Origin: Flavobacterium sp. SH_e
GTDB taxonomy: Bacteria; Bacteroidota; Bacteroidia; Flavobacteriales; Flavobacteriaceae
Length of the DNA stretch: 64,000 nt
Direction of reading: 5' to 3'
Assembly (NCBI RefSeq): GCF_025717045.1
Contig: NZ_JAOVZN010000001.1
Span: forward strand, 62,001-126,000
Position numbers and translations under genes: made by a program. Under the pieces are notes generated by a model. It did no database searches. It worked only from the letters and a program-made list of their open reading frames with translations, and was not told the DNA's origin. Below are positions 37,328 to 44,582 of this stretch, one piece after another (position 1 is the first letter of the stretch; each line of letters starts with the position of its first letter).

Positions 37328-37402
37328 ACTACGTAAAAGATTAAGACAAAATACGTAGTCATCAAAACCTACTTACTACTTAAAAAATAATTTATTTACG
37401 TA
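37328..37402 (+). promoter_or_regulatory. Upstream TACGTA-heptamer cluster of nirB
   Basis: ACTACGTA at 37328-37335 and TACGTAGT at 37352-37359 form an inverted pair, and a third TACGTA occurs at 37397-37402. With the 7-2-7 dyad at 37409-37424 they suggest multiple sites for a NarL-type regulator. Binding is inference. Confidence 0.5.
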
Positions 37403-37408
37403 TTTTTA

Positions 37409-37433
37409 TAAGTATAAATACTTATATTTGCGT
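37409..37433 (+). promoter_or_regulatory. nirB promoter with 7-2-7 dyad
   Basis: TAAGTAT-AA-ATACTTA (37409-37424) overlaps the -7 element TATATTTG (37423-37430). The extended box TACTTATATTTGCGT (37419-37433) is shared with nasA, narK and the response-regulator promoters. The nirB ATG is 23 bases downstream of the box. Confidence 0.7.
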
Positions 37434-37456
37434 AGTAATACTTAATTAAAGAAATC

Positions 37457-39970
37457 ATGATTAGAGTAATAGTAGTTGGAAACGGCATGGTTGGTTATAA
37501 ATTTTGCGAAAAGTTTGTTGCAAAATCAGGACAAGAAAAGTATCAAATCACAGTATTTGGAGAAGAACCAAGACGCGCCTACGATCGCGTTCACTTAAGC
37601 GAGTACTTTGGAGGAAAAACAGCTGATGACCTATCATTGTCAACAACTGATTGGTACGCAGAAAACAATATTATTCTAAACACATCTGAACTGATTACAG
37701 ATATCAATCGTGATTCAAAAACAATTCATACGCATTTAGGCAAAACACATACTTACGACTACTTAGTTTTAGCAACAGGTTCATCTGCTTTTGTTCCTCC
37801 AATAGAAGGTGTCGAAAAAGAAGGTGTTTTTGTTTACAGAACAATAGAAGATCTTGACGCGATTATGGCTTACGCCAGAAAAATAAAACAAAAAGGCGCG
37901 ACAGAAGCAGCAGTTTTAGGCGGAGGATTATTAGGTCTTGAAGCTGCAAAAGCCGTTAGAGATTTAGGATTGAATCCGCATGTGGTGGAATTTGCTCCGC
38001 GTTTGATGCCGAGACAATTAGATCAAGGCGCAAGTGATATGCTTCAATCTAAAATTGAAGAACTAAATATAGGAATTCATCTCAACAAAGCAACACAATA
38101 TATTGACGGAAAAGAAAGCATAACGGGAATGATGTTTGCCAACGAGGAATTACTAAAAGTCGATATGCTGGTTATTTCTGCCGGAATTAAACCGCGAGAC
38201 GAACTGGCAAGAGTTTCGGGACTTGAAGTTGGCGTAAGAGGCGGAATTGTGGTAAACAATCAAATGCGAACATCAGATCCTTCTATTTATGCGATTGGTG
38301 AAGCAGCACTTTATAACCAAAACATTTACGGATTGGTTGCGCCAGGCTACGAAATGGCCGATGTTGCCGCTGAGCAAATCTTAAATGGTGATAAAACCAT
38401 GAGAGAAACCATCGATATGTCAACACAATTGAAATTAATTGGTGTTGAAGTTGCGAGTTTTGGTGATCCTTTTATTGAAAACGAAAATGTGACTGCCATT
38501 ATTTATGAGAATAAATTAAGTGGTGTTTACAAAAGAATCAACGTTACCAAAGATTCTAAAACGCTTTTAGGCGGAATTTTAGTCGGAGATTCCAGCGATT
38601 ACAATTCTCTTTTCCAGATTTATATCAACGAAATGGCATTGCCTAAAAATCCTGAAGATTTGATATTAGGTTCTCGCGATGGTTCTGAAGGTTCTTCTTT
38701 AGGAAGCGTAATGGATTTGCCAGATACAGCTGTAATCTGTTCTTGCGAAAATGTGACAAAAGGTTCTATTTGCTGTAAAATTTTAGATGAAAGCTGTCCT
38801 TCACTTTCAGATGTTGTCAAAGCAACTAAAGCAACTTCAGGTTGTGGAGGCTGTAAACCAATGGTTTCTGATTTGGTTAAAGCAACTCAAAAATCTTTAG
38901 GAAAAGAAGTAAAAGAAGTTATTTGCGAGCATTTCAGCTACACACGTCAGGAATTATTCGATTTGGTAAAAATCAATAAATATGAGAATTTCTATGATGT
39001 TTTAGATCATCATGGAAAAGGCGACGGATGCGAAATTTGCAAACCAGTTGTCGCTTCTATTTTCTCAAGTATTTATAATGACACCGCAAACAAACACGTA
39101 ACTGCTCAAGATACAAACGATAGATTTTTAGCGAATATTCAAAGAAACGGAACTTATTCTGTCGTTCCAAGGGTTGCTGGAGGAGAAATTACTGCCGAGA
39201 AATTAATTGTAATTGGCGAAGTGGCAAAACAATTCGATTTATATACTAAAATCACTGGAGCACAAAGAGTCGATTTATTCGGAGCACATTTGAGCGATTT
39301 GCCTAAAATCTGGAAAATCTTAATCGACAATGGTTTTGAAAGCGGTCACGCTTACGGAAAATCACTTCGCGCCGTAAAAAGCTGTGTTGGAAATGCTTGG
39401 TGCCGTTACGGAATGGACGACAGTGCAGGATTTGCAATCGAACTTGAAAACAGATACAAAGGAATCCGTTCTCCTCATAAACTAAAAGGCGGTGTTTCGG
39501 CCTGCATTCGTGAATGTGCTGAAGCCCGTGGAAAAGATTTCGGATTAATTGCTGTTGAAGGTGGATGGAATTTATACATCGCAGGAAATGGTGGTGCAAA
39601 TCCGAAACATGCGGTTTTATTAGCGGAGAAAATCGACAAAGAAACCGTTATCAAATACATGGACAGATTCCTAATGTATTACATCCGAACAGCTGGCCCA
39701 CTGATTAGAACTTCAACTTGGTTAGAAAAACTAGATGGTGGTTTGGAATACTTAAAACAAGTAATTATCGAAGACAGCTTAGGAATCTGTGAAACGCTTG
39801 AAGCTGAAATGCAAACTCTTGTAAACACTTTTGAATGCGAATGGAAACAAGTGTTAGAAAAACCAAGATTATTGAAACGCTTCAATCATTTTGTAAACTC
39901 AGACGAGAAAGACGAAAATGCGGTTTTTGTTCCGTTAAGAGATCAAAAAGCGCCGAAAGCTTGGTCGTAA
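37457..39970 (+). CDS. nirB: Nitrite reductase (NAD(P)H) large subunit
   Basis: Reduces nitrite to ammonium in the cytoplasm using NAD(P)H, FAD, [2Fe-2S]/[4Fe-4S] and siroheme. The 837 residues have the usual order. An FAD/NAD module covers about 1-400 (MIRVIVVGNGMVGYKFCEKF). BFD-like [2Fe-2S] domains cover about 428-540 (CSCENVTKG, GCGGCKPM, GCEICKP). The ferredoxin-like half-domain (about 565-625) is followed by the siroheme/[4Fe-4S] cysteines C643-x5-C649 and C683-x3-C687 (VKSCVGNAWC and SACIREC). nirD lies downstream after a repeat-filled gap. It probably accepts nitrite from the nitrate reductase at 51022. Confidence 0.96.
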   Translation: MIRVIVVGNGMVGYKFCEKFVAKSGQEKYQITVFGEEPRRAYDRVHLSEYFGGKTADDLSLSTTDWYAENNIILNTSELITDINRDSKTIHTHLGKTHTYDYLVLATGSSAFVPPIEGVEKEGVFVYRTIEDLDAIMAYARKIKQKGATEAAVLGGGLLGLEAAKAVRDLGLNPHVVEFAPRLMPRQLDQGASDMLQSKIEELNIGIHLNKATQYIDGKESITGMMFANEELLKVDMLVISAGIKPRDELARVSGLEVGVRGGIVVNNQMRTSDPSIYAIGEAALYNQNIYGLVAPGYEMADVAAEQILNGDKTMRETIDMSTQLKLIGVEVASFGDPFIENENVTAIIYENKLSGVYKRINVTKDSKTLLGGILVGDSSDYNSLFQIYINEMALPKNPEDLILGSRDGSEGSSLGSVMDLPDTAVICSCENVTKGSICCKILDESCPSLSDVVKATKATSGCGGCKPMVSDLVKATQKSLGKEVKEVICEHFSYTRQELFDLVKINKYENFYDVLDHHGKGDGCEICKPVVASIFSSIYNDTANKHVTAQDTNDRFLANIQRNGTYSVVPRVAGGEITAEKLIVIGEVAKQFDLYTKITGAQRVDLFGAHLSDLPKIWKILIDNGFESGHAYGKSLRAVKSCVGNAWCRYGMDDSAGFAIELENRYKGIRSPHKLKGGVSACIRECAEARGKDFGLIAVEGGWNLYIAGNGGANPKHAVLLAEKIDKETVIKYMDRFLMYYIRTAGPLIRTSTWLEKLDGGLEYLKQVIIEDSLGICETLEAEMQTLVNTFECEWKQVLEKPRLLKRFNHFVNSDEKDENAVFVPLRDQKAPKAWS

Positions 39971-39980
39971 ATAAATTTAT

Positions 39981-40129
39981 TTAAACACATAGAGACATAG
40001 AATTACTAAACCTTAAAAGGCGTTTCACTTGCATAAATACACATAGCTATGTGTTAGAAACTAGTTTCTTTTAATTTTCTATTTCTCAAACAAAAAACAA
40101 AAAAATCTATATTTCTATGTGTTTCAAAA
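39981..40129. repeat. Intergenic inverted repeat, family 2
   Basis: Left arm TTAAACACATAGAGACATAG; right arm ATATTTCTATGTGTTTCAA. The middle has AAAGGCGTTTCACTTGCATA and ACACATAGCTATGTGT. It fills the nirB-nirD gap and shares words with 29674-29739. Confidence 0.75.
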
Positions 40130-40264
40130 AATAATAAGCTCCAAAAAAAAGAAAAAAATCATTAAACGTTTGCTGTCCTTCTTACCCTCTTTTTTACTGC
40201 GCCATCAAAACTCTCTTGATTGTAAAAAGAGGGCTAAGAAACAGGAAATCAAAACTTAATCAAA

Positions 40265-40642
40265 ATGGAAGAAATCTTAAATCAATACGAAACGGTTCAC
40301 GCAAGCGATGCTACAATTTGGTTCAAAGCAGGTAAAGTTGAAGATTTCCCAACCAACCGAGGCGGATGCATTAAATACAAAAACAAACAAATTGCGATTT
40401 TCAATTTTACTCGCCGTAATGAATGGTACGCTTGCCAAAATGCCTGTCCGCACAAAATGGAAATGGTACTTTCAAGAGGAATGACAGGATCTGCCGACGA
40501 TATTCCGAAAATCGCATGCCCGATGCATAAAAAGACTTTTTCGCTTATAGACGGTTCAAACTTAAATGGAGACGATTATAAAATTGCAACGTATCCGATT
40601 AAAGTAGTTGAAAACGAAGTTTTTGTTGGATTTGTAGATTAA
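40265..40642 (+). CDS. nirD: Nitrite reductase small subunit (Rieske-type)
   Basis: A 125-residue partner of NirB with a Rieske-like fold. The family segment is IKYKNKQIAIFNFTRRNEWYACQNACPHKMEMVLSRGM, and IACPMHKKTFSLIDGSNLNG. It carries CPH and CPMH pairs: the cysteine/histidine ligands of a [2Fe-2S] Rieske cluster appear intact (C..H, C..H), unlike the E. coli NirD, which lost them. The gene is separated from nirB by about 290 bases of repeat. Confidence 0.9.
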   Translation: MEEILNQYETVHASDATIWFKAGKVEDFPTNRGGCIKYKNKQIAIFNFTRRNEWYACQNACPHKMEMVLSRGMTGSADDIPKIACPMHKKTFSLIDGSNLNGDDYKIATYPIKVVENEVFVGFVD

Positions 40643-40654
40643 TTCAACTCAATC

Positions 40655-40756
40655 TTGTCATTTCGAGGAACGAGAAATCACACTCGGGAGTCGACAAAGA
40701 TTGGCGATTTTCTATACGGAGCTTCGAGTGTGATTTCTCGTTCCTCGAAATGACAA
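40655..40756. repeat. Intergenic inverted repeat, family 1 (near-perfect copy)
   Basis: 102 bases with perfect arms of about 32 bases, left starting TTGTCATTTCGAGGAACGAG. Core CGACAAAGATTGGCGATTTT. Located just after nirD, so transcripts ending there would carry a long hairpin. Confidence 0.9.
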
Positions 40757-40800
40757 AACTGACGTCATATTTTTCACACTGCAACAAAATCCAAAAAAAC

Positions 40801-40860
40801 CTTTAATCTGTGGCAAAAAACAAAACAATAATTCGTGGACATTCGTGAATTCGTGGCGAA
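40801..40860. repeat. Intergenic repeat, family 3/4 fragment
   Basis: CTTTAATCTGTGGCAAAAAA followed by ATTCGTGGACATTCGTGAAT, sharing words with the repeats at 30795 and 34841. Confidence 0.55.
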
Positions 40861-40878
40861 AAAAAAAACTTAATTCCG

Positions 40879-40886
40879 TATCTTTG
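40879..40886 (+). promoter_or_regulatory. Candidate -7 element of the DUF4202 gene
   Basis: TATCTTTG, a perfect TAnnTTTG match, 23 bases before the ATG at 40910. No -33 TTTG at the usual spacing. Confidence 0.5.
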
Positions 40887-40909
40887 AAATTCTATTATCA
40901 AACCAAAAA

Positions 40910-41494
40910 ATGACTACACCTTTTCAAAAAGCAAGCGAATGGATTGATGCTGAAAACGCACAAGATCCAAATATCGAGTTAGACCAAAACAAAGAGTATC
41001 CAAAAGAATTATTGTATTCTGACAGGATGTATAAAAAACTAATGCAGTTTGAACCGAATGCATCAGAAGAAATTCAGATTGCTTCAAAGGCACAACATAT
41101 TTGCCGATGGAAAGTCGCTCGTGAATCTTATCCAATGGATCGTGTAGGTTATTTGAAATGGAGAGAAGAATTGAAAAAATTCCATGCAAAAACTACCGCT
41201 GAAATTCTGGTAAAAGCAGGTTATGATCAAACTTTTATTGATCGTGTTTCGTTTTTAATCGAAAAAAAACTACTTAAAAAAGATACTGAAACTCAATTAC
41301 TAGAAGATGTAATTTGTTTGGTGTTTTTAGATTATTACTTAGAACCTTTCGTTCATAAACATGACGAAGAAAAGCTGAAAAACATCATTAAAAAAACCTG
41401 GGATAAAATGTCGGACAAAGGTCATCAGGAAGCTTTAAAAATTAATTATTCTGAAGAAAACTTAAACCTAATAAAAGCTTCTTTAGGATTATAA
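40910..41494 (+). CDS. DUF4202 protein
   Basis: A 194-residue all-helical protein: PFQKASEWIDAENAQDPN, HICRWKVARESYPMDRVGYLKWREEL, then VICLVFLDYYLEPFVHKHDEEKLKNIIKKTWDKMS. His and Asp residues in these segments suggest an HD-like metal site. DUF4202 genes are frequently adjacent to nitrate or nitrite assimilation genes, as here between nirD and the sensor kinase. Its role is unknown. It is 6 bases upstream of the kinase and likely co-transcribed with it. Confidence 0.88.
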   Translation: MTTPFQKASEWIDAENAQDPNIELDQNKEYPKELLYSDRMYKKLMQFEPNASEEIQIASKAQHICRWKVARESYPMDRVGYLKWREELKKFHAKTTAEILVKAGYDQTFIDRVSFLIEKKLLKKDTETQLLEDVICLVFLDYYLEPFVHKHDEEKLKNIIKKTWDKMSDKGHQEALKINYSEENLNLIKASLGL

Positions 41495-41500
41495 TTTCAT

Positions 41501-43312
41501 ATGAAAAAAAGCAATCAGGAAGCAGCAGAAAAAATCACTTTCAAAAATTTACGACGACTGTATTTTTTTGCGCTTCTTACTATTGCCTTAACCATAATCG
41601 TTAGTCAGTTTTTAGTACAATATAATCTGAATCAACAATTAAGCGATTCTAAAATCATTAACTTTTCTGGTAAACAAAGAATGTTGAGCCAGAAAATTGT
41701 CAAAGAAGTGCTGATTTTACATTACGTTTCTGATTCGGCTACAGCCAAAAAAACTTCACATCTAAATGAGGTTTTAGCACTTTGGAAGAAAAACCAAGAA
41801 GCTTTAGAAAGTGGAAATGACAGCCTAGCTTTTCCAAAAGAAAAATCAGAAACACTTTCTAAATTATATCTTGAAATCAATCCGATTTTCAATAAAATTG
41901 CACAAACTACAGATGCCTTTTTGTTGAATTTACAACAGAAAAAACAACCGACTGAAAACCAAAAACTAGTTCAGATTATTCTTGAAAACGAAGGTATTTT
42001 CCTTTCGAAAATGAATCAAATTGTAACACAGTACGATCTTGAAGCGCATGAAAAAGTAACTGAACAACGCAAAATTGAATATTGGATTTTTGGTTTTACG
42101 CTTCTGGTTCTGCTTTTGGAATTCTTCTTCATTTTCAAACCAACAAACAAAAAAATCGAAAAGTTAATTGCCCAGCTTTTATCTTCTGAAAAGAAAGCAT
42201 TGAAACTGGCATACGACACCGAAATCATCAGTGAAATAAAAGAAAACTCCGTAAAAGAATTGAAATCGCTTAATTATGCGATGGAAAACACTTTGCTTTA
42301 TTGCCGAATTTCACCTGATGGTTCCATCATCCACATCGGAGAAAAATTCGCCAAACTTCTCAATTACACTAAATTTTCATCTAACAAAAAATTCTCTGAA
42401 GTACTTACTGAAGATGAAAAAGAACAGGTAAATTTTGATCGCTTGATTTTCGAAAAACAACGCAGCGGCTGGCAAGGCGAAATCAAAATTATAAATAAAG
42501 ACGAAAAAGAAATCTGGCTCGATTTGTCAATGGTTCCCGTGATGATCAAAAAAGATGAACTTGAACTTTTAATTGTTTGTTTCAACATCACCGAACGCAA
42601 AAAAGCGCAACGTGAAGTCGAACGTTTGAATCTTGAAAACACAACAGAAAAAATCAATCAGCAAAAGATTATTTCGAGTAAAATCGTTGAAAATCAAGAA
42701 AACGAGCAAAACCGAATTGCCAAAGAAATTCACGACGGAATTGGTCAAATGCTAACAGGCTTAAAGTTCAGTCTGGAAAGCATTAATCTTGACGACAGAG
42801 AAAAATCAGAGCAAAAAATTGAGTATTTAAAGAAACTTTCTTTGGATATTATAAAAGGTGTCCGCACGGCAACATTCAACTTAATGCCACCAGAATTAAG
42901 CGATCACGGAATCGTTTCGTCATTGTCAAAACTCACGCAGGAACTTTCAAAATTAACTGGTAAAGAAATCCTGTTTTACAACAAAACCGATTTTGACCAG
43001 CGTTTAGATTCCTTAATCGAAATCAACATTTATCGTCTTACGCAAGAAGCAATCAACAACGCCATTAAATATGCTGAATCGTCACATATTATTGTACAGC
43101 TTTCGCACAGCGAAACACTTCTAAGCATTATCGTTGACGATAACGGAAAAGGTTTCGACGTGAATTCAGTCGACAAAAAGCGCAACAGCGAATCCGGAAT
43201 GGGACTTTTATTCATGAAAGAAAGAATCCAATACATCAACGGTCGCGTTTTCATGAACTCCATACCAGGCGAAGGAACGAGAATTACTTTTAACATTCCT
43301 ATTCTTAAATGA
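41501..43312 (+). CDS. NarX/PilJ-type sensor histidine kinase
   Basis: 603 residues, inner membrane. TM1 at about 22-42, a periplasmic helical sensor domain to about 190, and TM2 at about 193-213. The P-box-like IINFSGKQRMLSQK (about 52-65) resembles the nitrate-binding P-box of NarX and PilJ sensors (ISGRQRMLSQR type). A PAS domain (about 265-370, ending FNITERKKAQREV) is followed by a HisKA_3 domain with H411 in KEIHDGIGQMLTGL, and an ATPase domain with DDNGKGFDV (about 546). It probably senses nitrate or nitrite and phosphorylates the NarL-type regulator at 43824. Confidence 0.9.
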   Translation: MKKSNQEAAEKITFKNLRRLYFFALLTIALTIIVSQFLVQYNLNQQLSDSKIINFSGKQRMLSQKIVKEVLILHYVSDSATAKKTSHLNEVLALWKKNQEALESGNDSLAFPKEKSETLSKLYLEINPIFNKIAQTTDAFLLNLQQKKQPTENQKLVQIILENEGIFLSKMNQIVTQYDLEAHEKVTEQRKIEYWIFGFTLLVLLLEFFFIFKPTNKKIEKLIAQLLSSEKKALKLAYDTEIISEIKENSVKELKSLNYAMENTLLYCRISPDGSIIHIGEKFAKLLNYTKFSSNKKFSEVLTEDEKEQVNFDRLIFEKQRSGWQGEIKIINKDEKEIWLDLSMVPVMIKKDELELLIVCFNITERKKAQREVERLNLENTTEKINQQKIISSKIVENQENEQNRIAKEIHDGIGQMLTGLKFSLESINLDDREKSEQKIEYLKKLSLDIIKGVRTATFNLMPPELSDHGIVSSLSKLTQELSKLTGKEILFYNKTDFDQRLDSLIEINIYRLTQEAINNAIKYAESSHIIVQLSHSETLLSIIVDDNGKGFDVNSVDKKRNSESGMGLLFMKERIQYINGRVFMNSIPGEGTRITFNIPILK

Positions 43313-43553
43313 GATAATGTGTCAATTTGATAATTAGATAATTTTTCCATTGCAAAATAAAATTTTCTAATTGCCACATTAACTAATTATCTAATTAATT
43401 TGGGCGAGCCACCATCCCGATAAGAGGGCAAATATACTTTGTCTTTATTCGCCCTCTTATCGGGATGCTGTCGGGCTATCCGCGCTACTTCGGTAGCCTG
43501 CTCCTATCCCTCTCGCGGGCAATCGTTTTCAAAAGATAATTTATTTTCTTAAC
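43313..43553. repeat. Intergenic region with inverted repeats downstream of the sensor kinase
   Basis: Holds an AT-rich inverted repeat (about 43318-43400, AATTTGATAATTAGATAATT and its partner AATTATCTAATTAA). It also holds a GC-richer hairpin with perfect 17-base arms, CATCCCGATAAGAGGGC (43413-43429) and its reverse complement (43451-43467). The latter is followed by GCTATCCGCGCTACTTCGG and CTCTCGCGGGC. No ORF on either strand looks real. Confidence 0.75.
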
Positions 43554-43658
43554 TTTTGTCATCTCGACGAAGGAGAGATCACACGAGAAACTCCACAATC
43601 TAAATCGCCAATCTTTGTCGAATCCCGCGTGAGATTTCTCGTTCCTCGAAATGACAAA
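43554..43658. repeat. Intergenic inverted repeat, family 1
   Basis: 105 bases, TTTTGTCATCTCGACGAAGG to GTTCCTCGAAATGACAAAC, core CGCCAATCTTTGTCGAATCC. Arms are imperfect. Confidence 0.85.
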
Positions 43659-43755
43659 CTTGATGTAAAACTTTCTCAGAGTTTACAATTTTGTCCTTAA
43701 AATTCTAAATTCCCAACATTAGAAATTTTAATGTTAGAATTTAAAATCTAAAAAA

Positions 43756-43796
43756 TTACGTATATTAGCATCTTCTTTATAGATGAATATACGTAA
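43756..43796 (+). promoter_or_regulatory. Response-regulator promoter with long inverted repeat
   Basis: TTACGTATATT (43756-43766) and AATATACGTAA (43786-43796) are perfect 11-base inverted repeats with a 19-base spacer. The box TACGTATATTAGCAT (43757-43771) matches the nirB, nasA and narK promoter motif and includes a -7-like TATATTAG. It could be an autoregulatory site or a 5' leader hairpin. The ATG is at 43824. Confidence 0.65.
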
Positions 43797-43823
43797 AAAT
43801 TCAGAATCAAAATTAAGTAAACT

Positions 43824-44483
43824 ATGAGCAATATCATTCGTGTAGTATTGGCAGATGACCATGTTTTTGTTAGAGACGGAATCAAATCATTACTAGAAAA
43901 CGAAGCAAACATCGAGGTTGTAGGAGAAGCAATTGATGGTGCAGATGCGCTTGAAGTTGTTGCGTCAACAAAACCAGACTTACTTATAGTAGATATTCGT
44001 ATGCCTAACTTAACTGGTATCGAGGTAGTAGAAAAACTTAGAAGCGAGAATAACAACGTGAAAATTATTATGCTTTCGATGCACGAATCGGAAGAATATG
44101 TATTGAAATCTATAAAAGCTGGAGCCGATGGTTATTTACTAAAAGGTTCAAGCAAAGAAGAATTCTTAAAAGCATTACATAGTGTCTCTTCTGGAGGAAA
44201 ATATTTCAGCGGTGATATTTCTTCTATTTTAATTAGTCAATTAACAAATTCTTCAGCATCATTAGAACCTAAACAAACTTTAGGCGAAGAAATGATGATT
44301 ACCAAAAGAGAAAAAGAAATACTTACTCTTCTTTTATCTGGCAAAGGAAACAAAGAAATCGCTGAAGCTTTAGATATTAGCAAAAGAACTGCCGAAGTGC
44401 ACCGTTTCAACTTAATGAAAAAGCTGAAAGTAAAAAACCTTATGGAACTTTCTAATAAAGCGGCCGAGTATTCTTTAATCTAA
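43824..44483 (+). CDS. NarL-type LuxR-family response regulator
   Basis: 219 residues. The receiver has the acidic pair D11/D12 (LADDHVFVRDG), phospho-acceptor D57 in LLIVDIRMP, and the conserved Lys in YLLKGSSKEE. The C-terminal HTH (about 155-215) is ITKREKEILTLLLSGKGNKEIAEALD, then ISKRTAEVHRFNLMKKL, the GerE/LuxR type. It is likely the partner of the PilJ-type kinase. By analogy with NarL/NarP it should bind inverted heptamers, and such sites occur at its own and neighbouring promoters. Confidence 0.93.
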   Translation: MSNIIRVVLADDHVFVRDGIKSLLENEANIEVVGEAIDGADALEVVASTKPDLLIVDIRMPNLTGIEVVEKLRSENNNVKIIMLSMHESEEYVLKSIKAGADGYLLKGSSKEEFLKALHSVSSGGKYFSGDISSILISQLTNSSASLEPKQTLGEEMMITKREKEILTLLLSGKGNKEIAEALDISKRTAEVHRFNLMKKLKVKNLMELSNKAAEYSLI

Positions 44484-44488
44484 AAAAA

Positions 44489-44504
44489 TACGTATAAATA
44501 CGTA
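44489..44504 (+). promoter_or_regulatory. 7-2-7 dyad upstream of narK
   Basis: TACGTAT-AA-ATACGTA: perfect 7-base arms around two bases, only 6 bases after the response-regulator stop. The NarL consensus is TACYYMT-N2-AKRRGTA; this differs mainly in having G in the fourth position of the heptamer. Confidence 0.6.
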
Positions 44505-44551
44505 ATTATTTTTCAAAAACTGCGTTTTAGCAGGTTTTAACTAAGTTATAG

Positions 44552-44566
44552 TACTTACTTTTACAT
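44552..44566 (+). promoter_or_regulatory. narK promoter, extended -7 box
   Basis: TACTTACTTTTACAT aligns with TACTTATTTTTGCAT of nasA and TACTTATATTTGCGT of nirB. The -7 element TACTTTTA is one mismatch from TAnnTTTG. The narK ATG is 16 bases downstream. TAGTACTTA and TAAGTACTA flank the start as an inverted pair. Confidence 0.6.
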
Positions 44567-44582
44567 AAAAATAATAAGTACT

